A DNA stretch of 64,000 nucleotides from Ecdyonurus torrentis (Eukaryota; Arthropoda; Insecta; Ephemeroptera; Heptageniidae). A program made the translations under genes and the position numbers. The first letter of the stretch is position 1. The number at the start of each line of letters is the position of its first letter. The DNA lies in assembly GCA_949318235.1 (NCBI GenBank), contig OX439132.1, positions 16,193,943 through 16,257,942 on the forward strand, given 5' to 3'. Of this stretch, positions 36,990 through 48,324 are shown piece by piece. The notes beneath the pieces are model-generated. The model was not told the origin of the DNA. It did no database searches and saw nothing but the letters and a program-made list of their open reading frames with translations.

Positions 36990-39278
36990 GGTAGATATGC
37001 CACTTTTCGGCCACTTCCACTTTTCGGCCACTTTGAACTTTGAAAGCCTATAATAAAAAATCTAAATGGACCAGGGACAAATTTTTTGTATACTTAGCTC
37101 CAGAAACCCTTAGCCAGTACTGTGTTAGAAATTGAAATGCTTAGCCTCATAGGATTTTTTTTTATTAAATTATTAACTCGGCGAGTTCTTAAAAATTGCA
37201 AAAATTTACGCTTCTTCTAATGTTATGCAAAAACATCATATCAGTACTTCAGGAAAATAAGAGTCTAGTTACAAATTCTTGACAGCCATCTCAAACCCAC
37301 TGAATCTATAGTATCTCAGCTAAGTATTAACCACCATAAATCTTAAGTTGGCCTTAGCCAATTTTTTTAAGACTGAATATAAAAGTGGCCGAAGAGTGGA
37401 CACGATGCTTTGTACCGGTGTCACTTTTCGGCCACCTAAATTGCTAAGTTCAATATTTTTTCCTGGCAAAACTGTAGATTTGAAATCAAGTTTGATCACC
37501 TGAACTTGCTCTGGGGACAACATAGTTTTAGTAAAAAATAAGAAAACAGTTCTGAGAACCATAAGTCGTTGCCGAAGACGGTCCAAAAATCCCCAACCCA
37601 TCATTCGTTATTAAGTGAAAATTGCAACTTTTTTTTTTTCTTCAAAGGGGGAAAAAAATACGTAATTTTTTTAATGCACAGAAATGTTCCTCATACACTG
37701 TAGAATTCAAATATTAAAACCCCCAAAGTCATGATTTTTATTTTTATTATAAAACAAAAAAAGTACGCCTAAGCCCGGGCGTCGAGTACCATTTTAAGGG
37801 TCGTTTTTATTGCAACTCAGATTTGTGGGAACAGTTTTATTATTTTTATTTCATAAAATGTTGTATTGAGAGTGACATCAGGCTATCAAACACAGGGGCG
37901 GATCCAGGAATTCTGTTTGGGGGGGGCGATCTCCTAGAAAATTAACTATGTAGGACCGGGGGGGGGGGGGGGGGGTAGCGCGCCGCAGGCGAAAAATTTT
38001 ATTTGACCACGCCCCTTTTTGGAAAAAATTGCAAAATTAGTATGCCTTTGAAAAAATATTCTTGAATTGCAAATTTTTTGATTTGGTAGTTTTTTTTTTT
38101 TTTTTTTTTATGTAAGCAAAAAAAAAAAAAAAAGTAAAAGTTGGACAAATGATTTCTGAAATATTTTCAATTTTCATCTCTTTTTGTAAAATTATTAATG
38201 TTATTTCACTGAAAAAAAAAACAAACAAACAAACAAACTTGAAAAAAAGAGCAACATTTAAATAAATTATTAATATTGTGTATTATTTTGTTATTATTAG
38301 TTTATTTTTAATTATTATTATTTTTATAAACCAATTTACTAAAAATTGTTAAAAATTGTTTTGCAATTTTTAAAACTATTATGATATTGTAAAACATAAA
38401 ACTTATATTTAGATGGAAAAATATTTTGAGATAAAAATTATAAAATATACATGAAAGTAATTTCTTTTTATAGTTCTTATCGCGAGCAAAATATTTCGTA
38501 GATGTCCAAGTATTAACAGAACTATATCTCAGATATATTACCCTGATGACATGACAATTATTAGACTAGGGGATGTTAAAGAATTTTTTTTTTTTATACT
38601 GTATTTACTGTCATCAGGATTCAAACGCTTATCCAGCAATAAAAGTTGCGCCGAAGGCGCAAAAAAAATTTTTTTTGACTAAATTTTTTTCAACTTTTGC
38701 TCATTTTTTTCCACCCACGCGGGCCGTTTGGGGGGGGCGGTCGCCCCCACCGCCCCCCCCCTGGATCCGCCCCTGATCAAACATGCCCCTAAATAAACAG
38801 CTCCAGCAATAAAAAATTTCAAAAGTAGCCATGCGTGGCTGTTAGGTTTGTGTTTAGCAAATTTAAAGCGCTATAGCGACCAAAATAATTGCAACATGCT
38901 AATTTTTTCTTAACATACACAATAAATGAATTCATTTTAATGATTTGACAAACAAACAAAAAATTAATCGTGCGCAAACATGCTAGAAAACAGCTTGCGA
39001 ATGTGCGTTCCTAACGTAAGGTGGCCGAAAAGTCAAATTTCAGTGGCCGGAAAGTAGCATAAGTGGCCGAAAACTGAGCATTTACAAAATCGAACTTTAA
39101 ACTGTCCTCGTAATTAATTGAATGTTAAAACCAACGATTTTTTTATATGATTATGTTAGTAAGGTATTACTTTAACCAGCTGAATGGATGATTTGAACAA
39201 AAATATATTATTTGGTTGTAAATAGGGTGATAATATCAAACAAGATCCTTAAGTGGCCGAAAAGTGGCATGTCTACCA
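36990..39278. mobile_element. Unclassified TA-flanked DNA transposon with repeated GTGGCCGAAAAGTGGCA motif
   Basis: The ends are TGGTAGATATGCCACTTTTC then GGCCACTT, and AAGTGGCCGAAAAGTGGCAT then GTCTACCA, inverted with one difference. TA flanks both (36988-36989 and 39279-39280). The core word recurs inside at about 37018-37034, 37385-37399, 37421-37435, 39021-39034, 39043-39059 and 39063-39079, in both orientations, like subterminal transposase-binding repeats. After removing the nested hAT element it is about 1.4 kb, near Tc1/mariner length. The only longer frame (minus strand 37320-37604) shows no recognisable transposase motif, so it is probably a dead or non-autonomous copy. Confidence 0.7.
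37893..38775. mobile_element. hAT-type element nested in the 37-39 kb transposon
   Basis: The ends are CAGGGGCGGATCCAGG and CTGGATCCGCCCCTG, flanked by an exact 8-bp duplication ATCAAACA (37885-37892 and 38776-38783). CAGGGGCGGATCCAG-type ends with an 8-bp duplication are known from hAT elements. At 883 bp it has no intact transposase frame. It is filled with G runs near the left and AT-rich sequence inside. Confidence 0.88.
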
Positions 39279-39886
39279 TATATCATATTGCATATCCCAT
39301 AACAAAAATTAGTTTATACCATATTATATATAAAATTTCACCCCGGTTGACTGTACGCACATATATTATACGATTGTGATATGTAATATTATGAACCACC
39401 CAAAATCTTGTGTGCTAAATGTGCAATGTTATTCTTTGAGAAAAACCCGCGCTGGTCTTCAATGGTAAAATGTATTATCACAATTAATCGTGTGTACTGT
39501 GTAATATGTACAGTACGTACTGTATGATTATGTATGTATGTATATCATACATCCATATATGTATAATGTATGGATATCATACAGTTCAATAATACATTAA
39601 AAAATCTAGCTGAATATGGGTCTTTGCGACTGAGGACCATAATGTAAACACACTTCCTGCACACAATATTATTCACAACATTACATACTTAACCCTTACT
39701 CTATTAATGATTCTGTGCCATCAGTGCACCAGCTGTGCACCAGTACCTAAATTCAGCACTAAAGATTTAAAAGTTAATTAGACTCGACTTTTTGACAGTA
39801 AACTTGAACAAAAACAAAACAAGCATGGGCGAACAGTTCAACGAAACCTGAACGAAACTCTTTCTAGATTGTGCTGCCATCTGTAC

Positions 39887-40119
39887 CAACGAAGCTAGAG
39901 GTAACGTAAGGCATCGACTGCGCATTTCGTGCGTCTGCTGCAAGATTTAAATCTTTATTTCCGGTATTTTTCACGTTTTGATGGCGGGAAAAAATTATCG
40001 TGTGTAATTTTTTTTGAAAAAATGAAATTTTACCGGAAATAGATCTCGTCGATCGGGCAAATTCGGAAAAGACGAACGAAATTCGCAGTCGTTGCCTTAC
40101 GTTACCTTCAGCTTCGTTG
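39887..40119. mobile_element. hAT-type MITE in the LSM3 promoter region
   Basis: The ends are CAACGAAGCTAGAGGTAACG and CGTTACCTTCAGCTTCGTTG, inverted. An exact 8-bp duplication ATCTGTAC flanks it (39879-39886 and 40120-40127). Inner pairs include ATTTCCGGTA against TACCGGAAAT. It ends 162 bp before the LSM3 start codon. Non-coding. Confidence 0.82.
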
Positions 40120-40127
40120 ATCTGTAC

Positions 40128-40281
40128 TACCCGAGTGAAGACGGAACGAAATCTGTACTCTCATCCTTTTCTCGAAGACACACGAAGCAGACACGAAGTG
40201 AGGAATTCTGTTTCGTTCAAGTTTCGTCAAGTTTCGTTTCGTATCGTATATCCCGGAAAATCGTAAACAATAACATTGAAA
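40128..40281 (+). promoter_or_regulatory. LSM3 promoter and 5' UTR
   Basis: A short, relatively G/C-rich stretch with repeated ACGAA and TTTCGT words between the MITE and the start codon. The transcription start must lie here or inside the MITE. No TATA box at a convincing place. Confidence 0.4.
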
Positions 40282-41775
40282 ATGGCCGACGAAGCTGAGC
40301 CGGTAAGTATTTTTCCAACATTATACGTGCAATATCGTTCATGGAGTTATATCCCAAGTTAAGAAATGTTAGCTATTTTATTTTGATTATCAAACACAAT
40401 ATATGATATAACTTTTTTTGTACATATTATTCTCAATTTAAAAAATTCCAGTCTCCTGTCTCCTACAATCGAAATGCAATATGTACAAAAAGAATAGTCA
40501 AAAAGAATAGGTCAGAAATCTATTTTTGTAAACGGATTGAAACTGTACAATGAACTAAAGAAAGAAGTTAAAGAACTGAACATGAAGAAATTCAAGAAAG
40601 AACTCTTGGAATTAATTAAACAAGAAGATCAGTGATAGTTAACAAACCAGATAGAAATTGAAAGAGAAGAACTGAAGTGAAAAAATAAAATAGCATTAAA
40701 TTGTTAATACTAAACCACTACTACTACTACTACATATATTGTACATATTATAGAAGTATGCATTGCATACACTGGTTTAAGTTGTAATAATTATAATGGA
40801 ATTGTCAACTTACATTCATACATATTACATACATAGTAGAATTACCTACTAATCTATAATTAGGTATACAAAAATTTCATATATACATACATAAATATAA
40901 TTAATATTAACTATGTATATTCCCTGAAATAGTGAAAACTAAATAAACATCTAGTTTATTTATTATTTTATTATTAGAGTTGCATTGGAAATATGTATAT
41001 TGTATACAAATGGTCTGCAAGGCTACTATTTATCCAAGTAATAAATTTTTACTTCATAAGTAAACAATTTCAAACATTGAATAGATTTTGAACGTTTAGT
41101 TTTATGCAGTACATATTATATACACAGTATGAAATTCGTAGTATGTATAAATATGTATAAATAAAAATAGATATACGTACATACATAAATAAGTTTGTTG
41201 ATCAAACTTTTTTATGATCATGCAAATAAACATGCCATGTGTTTTCATTTCAGGTTGCACCTGTGACTGTAAAGGAACCTTTAGATTTGATACGACTAAG
41301 TCTCGATGAACGTATTTATGTTAAAATGAGAAATGAACGAGAGCTCCGAGGCAGAATTCATGTAAGTTCACACTATGTAGTATATGCATATATAATTTCA
41401 ACTCATATCATATGCTTATAAAATAAGAATAATTTGTTCGATTGTTTTTTCTAATAAATCCGTGCATATATTTTAGTTTTTAAATTATATGATAATTCTC
41501 TCACATTTTAAATATTTACAAATTATTGTATAATACAAGTAATTTTTATTTTCTTGTTCATATGCAAATTATTGTTAATCCCCAATGTATGTTTTATACA
41601 GGCGTATGATCAGCACTTGAACATGGTGCTGGGAGACGTGGAAGAAACAGTCACGACAGTAGAGATTGATGAGGAAACTTATGAAGAAGTATACCGTACA
41701 ACTAAGCGCTCCATTCCTATGCTCTTTGTCAGAGGTGATGGTGTTATCCTTGTGTCTCCACCAATGAGAGTGTAA
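40282..41775 (+). CDS. LSM3: LSM3, U6 snRNA-associated Sm-like protein, 3 coding exons
   Basis: A subunit of the LSm2-8 ring on U6 snRNA in the spliceosome and of the cytoplasmic LSm1-7 ring in mRNA decay. Exons are 40282-40302, 41254-41361 and 41602-41775, joined by GTAAGT donors and CAG acceptors without splitting codons. The product is 100 residues (human LSM3 is 102). It starts [20 protein letters not shown]. The Sm1 motif reads [20 protein letters not shown] then [11 protein letters not shown], and the Sm2 motif reads [14 protein letters not shown]. The insertion between them ([18 protein letters not shown]) is typical of LSM3. The first exon encodes only seven residues. There are no anomalies; identification is secure. 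Confidence 0.97.
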
Positions 41776-42790
41776 ATAATATCAAGTAAGAATCACAGTG
41801 AATCAATATGCTTAAGTCTGGGAATGAAATGAAACCGCCAACTTGACATATTTGCATGTCAACTTTTTTTATTATTTGAACAATTTGTTAGTAATCATGA
41901 TTGTAAACCTCCCTTTGAAATTACACAGCCACTTACTGTCAGGAAATTTTTAGTTTGCATTATCGCTCACAAGTATCGCCCATTTCAAATGACAGTCTTT
42001 GGTTAAGTTAATGATTACCGTATTTAAGAAATATCCAACATTCTTAAACTCTCGCAGGTATACATGTCTCCCGACTTTCCACTTTTTTTATTTCTTATTA
42101 ATAGCCCTTATTATTATTTTTTTTTATTTTTTGGTGGAGTCAAATTGCCTTCTATAGGGAATACCTGCAATTCTGCATATCAGCATTTAACATTTTGTAA
42201 GCCACAAGCTGGTGACTTAATTTCTTATAAAGCCAAAGGTCAGTTACAATTCAATACACGATGTCAACTCTCAGAATGCTTATGCTTGGGTCAACAAGAA
42301 CTTGAACCTTGTAAAACAGTATTTTAGTTAAATATTCGCACAGTGGCTACTGGTGACAGTGCTAGTAGATGCTTGACTACAGATTTTTACTGGGAGTTAG
42401 AAGACATTTAAGGGTCATCAATAAAATTAACAATAATGAATGGTGATTGTATTTTTTTTTTTTTTTTTTTACTCCAAACCAAACCAAAAAAAAAAAAAAA
42501 AAAAAAAAAAACGATTGTCTAATGCATTTTAGATGAAATTGCAAATTTTTTTGAAGCAAGGAAATTAGGTTTACAAGCATCATTATTACTTGATACTTGA
42601 CCTCACTGTGGACCTCATGATTAAACAGCAAAATTTTGATGTAATTAGACATCATTGTATTGTATTTATTATGCCTCTCTCTATATTATGTTACAAGTGT
42701 AATATTATGTCATATAATTATATTGTGAAAATCAGAAATGATGTTATGATCATTCCTAAATTTTTAATAAACAAAACAATATCTTCATTA
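41776..42790 (+). other. LSM3 3' UTR
   Basis: Non-coding sequence after the LSM3 stop. AATAAA at 42766-42771 is a likely distal poly(A) signal; an earlier AATAAA lies at about 42420. It contains a T run (42452-42470) followed after 15 bases by an A run (42486-42511), which would form a U-A hairpin in the transcript. The frame at 42064-42327 is not convincing as coding. Confidence 0.5.
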
Positions 42791-43021
42791 TAAGTGTGTT
42801 TTTTTATGTTACATGTAAATGTTTACGCCAATTTATTTAATATAATATTATAGTTCATGCCCCCCCCCCCCCTAATTTCTGCGGTAGTTTTTTTTTTTTT
42901 TTTTTTTTAATATTATCATTTATCAGGCATATAAAATTTAATAAATTTACCATTTTAATTATAAACAATTAAGCTCATTTTTTTAAAGTGATTTTTACTA
43001 TATTTCTTCTTCCTTAGTTAT

Positions 43022-43024
43022 GCA

Positions 43025-43115
<91 letters not shown>
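43022..43115. repeat. (TG)n(TA)n microsatellite
   Basis: A (GT)n stretch of about 20 bases followed by about 70 bases of (TA)n. Frames through it are repeat artefacts. Confidence 0.95.
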
Positions 43116-43117
<2 letters not shown>

Positions 43118-43322
43118 TTTTAACATAAAAAATAAAATTTGAATTAATACGTCGGAAGTATGATAACAAACAAATTATATAAAAATTTTTAAAAATACAG
43201 TTTATTTATTTGTTGCCGATATTTTATGAATTATTGATTTTATCGTACTCAAAAAAAGGGTCCTAAATAATGGTCTATATGTTAACTTTCGGCAAGCTCA
43301 CAGCTTTTGGCGAGACTTTTAT

Positions 43323-43384
43323 GTGACGTCACGAGGGCGGGGCAGGTGCTGAGATACACCTGCTTGCCTCCTGATGACGTCACA
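43323..43384. promoter_or_regulatory. Palindromic CRE/GC-box cluster
   Basis: Two TGACGTCA sites (43324-43331 and 43375-43382) bracket GGGCGGGGCAGGTG and CACCTGCTTGCCTC, which also pair with each other. The whole is an imperfect 62-bp hairpin. It could be the core of another MITE or a regulatory site. A similar string, GCAGGTGTGAGATACAC, occurs at about 53368-53384. Confidence 0.45.
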
Positions 43385-43494
43385 GCAAAGTGGAGGACCT
43401 CGTCCAGAGATCGCGTACGCGTGTTATTTATGAGATATTGAGTTTTGCCTAGGAACAGGAAATTACGATAATATGAACAAATGTAATCAAAATA

Positions 43495-43496
<2 letters not shown>

Positions 43497-43570
<74 letters not shown>

Positions 43571-43607
43571 ACATATATATATATATATATATAATAACAT
43601 ATATAAC
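43497..43607. repeat. (TA)n microsatellite
   Basis: About 70 bases of (AT)n followed by shorter (AT)n blocks separated by AATAACAT. Frames here, rich in Tyr and Ile, are artefacts. Confidence 0.95.
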
Positions 43608-44090
43608 AAGGAAGATTGCAATTTAGAATTAAAGTCATACAAAATATTTACCAATTGCATTAAAGATAAGGGTTGCATGACTTAATAATATAGAAACGAA
43701 AAAAAAAAAATCCGCTGACTTGCACAGTACAGAGTGCAACATCTCTAAATTTTGTTAGATATTTAAAAATATAATAATTTTATTGATAATCGTGATTAAA
43801 AAAAAAAGCATTTAAATTTATGTATAATAGCTCTTTATTTCTAGTTTTTTTTTTTTTTTTAATCTCATTCATTTTATTGTGGTGTTTTTACATATTCTGA
43901 TTTTTTTTTTTTTTTTTTTTTGTATGCATAACAAATTTTGGCTTACTTAAAAATAAATATATCGGAATATATCTTTCACATAACGGCAATATATTTATAT
44001 ACTGTATTACCCGATTTTTTTTATTTATTATTATTATTAATATATATATATTTTTTTTTAACAAAAATACAAAAATGAAACTTTTTTTTT

Positions 44091-44460
44091 TATTAAGGCG
44101 GAAAATCAGATATTGCGGGATTTGACTAAAAATTGCAAAGAAATAAAAATCAAAAATTTTGCACAGTAATACACATTAAGGATTAAGTATCTTCAAAAGT
44201 TTAAAAACATTGGGGGGTCACCACTCACCATGCTAGATTTTAAATTATGATTTTTTGAATTTTTAGTTCCATAAGAGCCGATATTAATTGCAATAACTAT
44301 TTTCTCTCTTAACTATCTGATGGTCACGGGTTCTTAAAATTTTATCATAGTTAGATGTTGCTAAAATTTTGCTATTAACTTTTTAAATGCCATCATAAAG
44401 TTTTGAAGTTTACTTTTTAGATTTTGAGATACTATAGCCATCTTTATACAACCCTTAAAT
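44091..44460 (+). repeat. Dispersed repeat, copy 1 (partner at 60.4 kb)
   Basis: Shares long runs in the same orientation with 60424-60743: TATTAAGGCGGAAAATCAG, GGTCACCACTCACCATGC-like, TGCTAGATTTTAAATTATGA, CTGATGGTCACGGGTTCT, TTTTGAGATACTA, ACAACCCTTAAAT. It is non-coding in this copy. The type is unknown; no terminal repeats were found, so it may be part of a larger element. Confidence 0.7.
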
Positions 44461-46216
44461 TATATTTGTATTTCTGATAATTTTTTTATTATTATTTATT
44501 TTTATTTTTTTATTTTTTTTTTCCCCACCAATTTAAACGATGGCAATTGGCAAATTTAAAATAATGTAGGGAAAAAGAGCAAGTTTCAGATCATGGAAAA
44601 TAAATAATGGCAAAATAAATCTGTTTAGCGTAATTTTTTTGAAGATTACCACAATCAAGTCTACAGAAAGATATAAAAAACAAATCGGCATTCAATTTTA
44701 TTTTAAAAAATTAAATTGCGAAAGAGAAAATTATTATTATTTTATGCTGAATTATTAGTAACAATTAGACGACTCACAAAGCAGGGTTTCGCAAAAAGAT
44801 AAACACACTGACACTCCGCATATAAATATAACACTAAAATAATACTATAATATAATAATGTTATATAAAAAGTATAATGCTAATACTCCTTACTTGGTTA
44901 AACTTGCTTTCTTATAGCAAAATGAAGAAGACACTTCAAAAGAAGTACTTCCGATCGTTAGATGTTTTTTTCTCAATGTTGAAAATATTACTGTAGATTA
45001 ATTACCATGATAAGCCTTAATAAATCTTTAGTTTTCTCAAATTTTAAGCAATTTGGCTGATAAAATAATTTGTTATCAAATTGCTAAAAATTCAGGAAAA
45101 TAAAAGTTTGGAGGCTCAGTAATTTAGATATAATATATAATAAAAATTTCAACATCAATAAAAATTTTAATCTAAAAGTTATCATTCATTCCCGCATTCA
45201 GTGTCGTCGCTGAGGTCTGATTTTTTTTTTTTTTTTTTTCGCGTGAACACTTATTATTTGCAATTATTTTATTAAGTATTTTATTGTCCCGCCCAAAGAG
45301 CATTTTATCATCTTGACCGCTAATAACGTGATTAGTAATGTGGTAGTAGTGAGTATAGTAATGTGTGTAGTGCATTTGCTTATATTTAAACGTTATTTTG
45401 TGTCGTGTCTAACTTTACTCTATTTCTCGAGAATATAATTTGAGCGGTGAAGCAAAGAAAGTTATAGCAAATATAACAAAGAAACATTTTGATGCAGGAA
45501 GTAAAAATTCTATGGAAAGATCGGAAGACAGTCTTGTATTTAATTATTTGAAGAGAATATAGGTCAAAAATAGAAAACTACCCTTCAGATCAAGTGTGGC
45601 ATGTGTCTGATGTTTGGGAGGGAAAGTAGGACAGAATATACGATAGTTGCAGAGGGGTATATAATATAAAGTACAGTATACTATTCATATTATGAAACAT
45701 CTTGATTGTTACACTGATGCAATACTTTTAATTTAATGCATATTGAAAAAAAATAAATTTAATGCTCATTAAAAATAATATGCAGTTTTTAATCTGATAT
45801 TAGGAAATAATAGATAATATAAGTTTATATAACTCTGAGTTAAAACAAAAACTCATCTGCAATGATTTTTTCCCCCATGTTATACTGTATCATATAGAAT
45901 ATAATATACTGTATTCATATAGAATTTTAATGTTATTTTAATTCTCTTTTGTGCATTTTCTATAGTTTAAAATATTTAACAGTTAAAATTAAAACTTACC
46001 CAATTTCATCGAAATACATAAAAAGTGAGTACATATAATACGAATGAATTATAGCTCATAATACGTGTCGCTACATAAATACACAATAAATATCACTATA
46101 AATATGGTATATATAATACATTGAATTCACCAAAAGCTCCTTAAATTTTAAGTCAATATTCACGATAGTGCACGTATATGAAGTATGTGAAAATTTTTAG
46201 TGAAGTTTCTTTTCAT
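44461..46216. other. Intergenic AT-rich DNA
   Basis: No gene recognised. Poly-T tract at about 45222-45239. The frame at 45172-45375 (minus) is low-complexity and not credible. Confidence 0.4.
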
Positions 46217-46510
46217 TAACTTGAACAAAAAAGTTGTGTAATATCCTAAAAAAACTGAAACTCAACGTTGATTTGGCCGGAGTCGTTGATTTCTAATTTA
46301 TTTTCCATTCATAAAATGACACTGGTGGTCACTGACGTCACAGCTCGTCCGATTTTCGCGCGCGTGAAACAAGCTAGCTGTGACGTCAGTGACCGCCAGT
46401 GGCATTTTGTGAATGGAAAATAAATTAGAAATCAACGACTCCGGCCAAATCAACGTTGATTTTCAGGTTTGTTAGGATATTACACAAATGTTTTGCTCAA
46501 GGTGTTCTAC
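46217..46510. mobile_element. Foldback MITE with CRE-like core (copy 2)
   Basis: A homologue of the element at 29.7-30.0 kb. Arms run from CTCAACGTTGATTTGGCCGG to ATGACACTGGTGGTCACTGA, and inverted from CAGTGACCGCCAGTGGCATT to CGGCCAAATCAACGTTGATT. The right end, TTTTGCTCAAGGTGTTCTAC, matches copy 1; the left end is diverged (CTTGAACAAAAAAG). TGACGTCA occurs in both arms. The arms are highly similar. Confidence 0.8.
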
Positions 46511-47425
46511 TTTTTTATATATATACATAATACATAATATACATAATATTATAATATTGCAATACATGTATATAAAAAAATGTCAAAATCTCCATGTGCT
46601 GTTCCTATACTCCTCAATAAGATAATAATTTTTTAATAATAAAATCAGAAAATGTGCTACGTTACAGTTTTAAATTAATATAAAAATAACCCCAACTTTT
46701 TTTTTTTTCAATGTTTAAAATAAAATTGCTTTTTAATAAAATTTAGATTTTTGCATCAAAAAGAAACGCCCTTTATAATTATAGGATACTTTCATTATAT
46801 CTGGATCGTTTAATTTGACGAATTAGCTGTCATATTTTTAAGTTTCTACAATATTTCATTTTAAGAAACCTGATATCTAGATTTTCATTAAACTTTAATT
46901 ACCGTACTTTAAATTATTTATAAGAGCAACTATAAAAAAAATTACAAAAGCGTATATATAATATTCGCGCATGTGTTGATAAAAATTTTAATTGAAAATT
47001 TAGGCATGGAAGGTGAATGAATTGATGGGAAAAAAAACTACATATAAAACAGCTAAAAAAATCATTTTTCGCCTACAACATATATGATTTTAAATACATT
47101 TTAAGAAGAACTGCTTTTATTAAGGTGTCAGAATGATGATTTTGCAGTATTTTTAATGAATAAAACTATACGTAATAAATATCACACAGAATTATAACAT
47201 TGCATTTCACATATCACGTTACAAAATTAATAAATTTTGATAAACTATTTTTAATGGATTTTTAAATTCAAATATGAATTAATTTGAATAAACATATTTT
47301 AAATCCGATCTATATCAAGAAATGCATATTTTTGTAATTAATTTTCTGCATGAATGCAGTGACATATTAAAATAATGATGCGGTGATTTTATTCTCCGTC
47401 TTTAAACTTAATGCTTGTCGTCATA
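46511..47425. other. Intergenic AT-rich DNA
   Basis: No gene or clear repeat was recognised apart from short homopolymers. Confidence 0.4.
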
Positions 47426-48322
47426 TAGGGTGTATGCGGATGACGTCATATTTATTGCGCTTGGAGGCCATACTGGAGTACTGGAGTAGTGCATAACATT
47501 GCTCACAGCATAGGACAAACTTCATTTAAGCCAATTTTCTTTAGGAAATCCGTCAATTTTTTCTTAATGTTATTTTTCTCACATACTTGAGATACTAATT
47601 CAACCAGTGGCGTAACTACCAGGGGGGGAGAGGGGGGAGTTCCCCCGGGCCCGTCGACTTCTGGGGGCCCGTCGGCTTCTGGGGGGGCCCGTTGATGCTT
47701 GGCGCAAAAAAAAAATAATAATAATAATAATAAATTGATAATATTAAATTTTATGTTGAGAAACAGTATTTGAAAGTTAAAGTGGATCAATCAAATAATA
47801 TGCATTTTGTGACAGAGGGTATTAATATTAACTACATTTTTTAACTGTCACCGCACCTTTCTAATTAAATTTTCTATAAATGTCTTCTTCAAATATCCTG
47901 GGTATTTTTTCTATTTATAGCAAAAATTAATTATTGATAAAAATTAAAATCATGTATGATAGACCATTTTAAGTTTTTTTTTTTTTTTTTTTTTTTTTCA
48001 TGTTATAGTGACACTTTTTAATTTTCATTTTAAAAAATAGCTTAAAATTTCAGTGCCACGCCTCCTTTTCCAAAATTTTTCGCCTGCGGCGCACAAACCC
48101 CCCTCCTCCACGGCACTGTCCCCCTTCCGGGGGGCTCGTGTCAGATTTTTTCCCCTGGCCAATTTTTTGAAGTTACGCCACTGAATTCAACATACAACAT
48201 CAATGCTCTCAAAAGTATTGTATAGTGTTTTTAAACTGGCAAAATGCTTTTTTGTCCTATGCCACCCATGTTATTGAGTTATCCAACATGGTGTCGACTT
48301 TAACATGAATGAATAGACCCTA
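47426..48322. mobile_element. TAGGGT-ended MITE interrupted by a hAT element
   Basis: The left end TAGGGTGTATGCGGATGACG and right end AATAGACCCTA are flanked by TA (47424-47425 and 48323-48324). Sequences CATAGGACAAAC (left) and TTTGTCCTATGC (right) are inner inverted repeats. The homologous uninterrupted copy at 57484-57704 carries the same words. Removing the nested 579-bp hAT element and one 8-bp duplication leaves about 310 bp. Confidence 0.78.
47605..48183. mobile_element. hAT-type element, CAGTGGCGTAACT ends, nested
   Basis: The ends are CAGTGGCGTAACTACC and AGTTACGCCACTG with an exact 8-bp duplication AATTCAAC (47597-47604 and 48184-48191). CAGTGGCGTAACT-type termini are well known in non-autonomous hAT families. 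It carries G runs and GGGGGCCCGTCG repeats at the left and CGCCTGCGGCGCAC near the right. It has no transposase. Confidence 0.9.
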
Positions 48323-48324
48323 TA

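Noticed and set aside
37320..37604. A 94-residue minus-strand frame inside the 37-39 kb transposon as a transposase
   Set aside because: No catalytic DDE-type motif, helix-turn-helix or hAT dimerisation signature is visible and the frame is short.
42064..42327. An 87-residue plus-strand frame after LSM3
   Set aside because: It lies in the LSM3 3' UTR, has low-complexity hydrophobic start and no recognisable motif.
43282..43678. Open frames rich in Tyr-Ile across 43.5 kb
   Set aside because: They are translations of (TA)n microsatellites.
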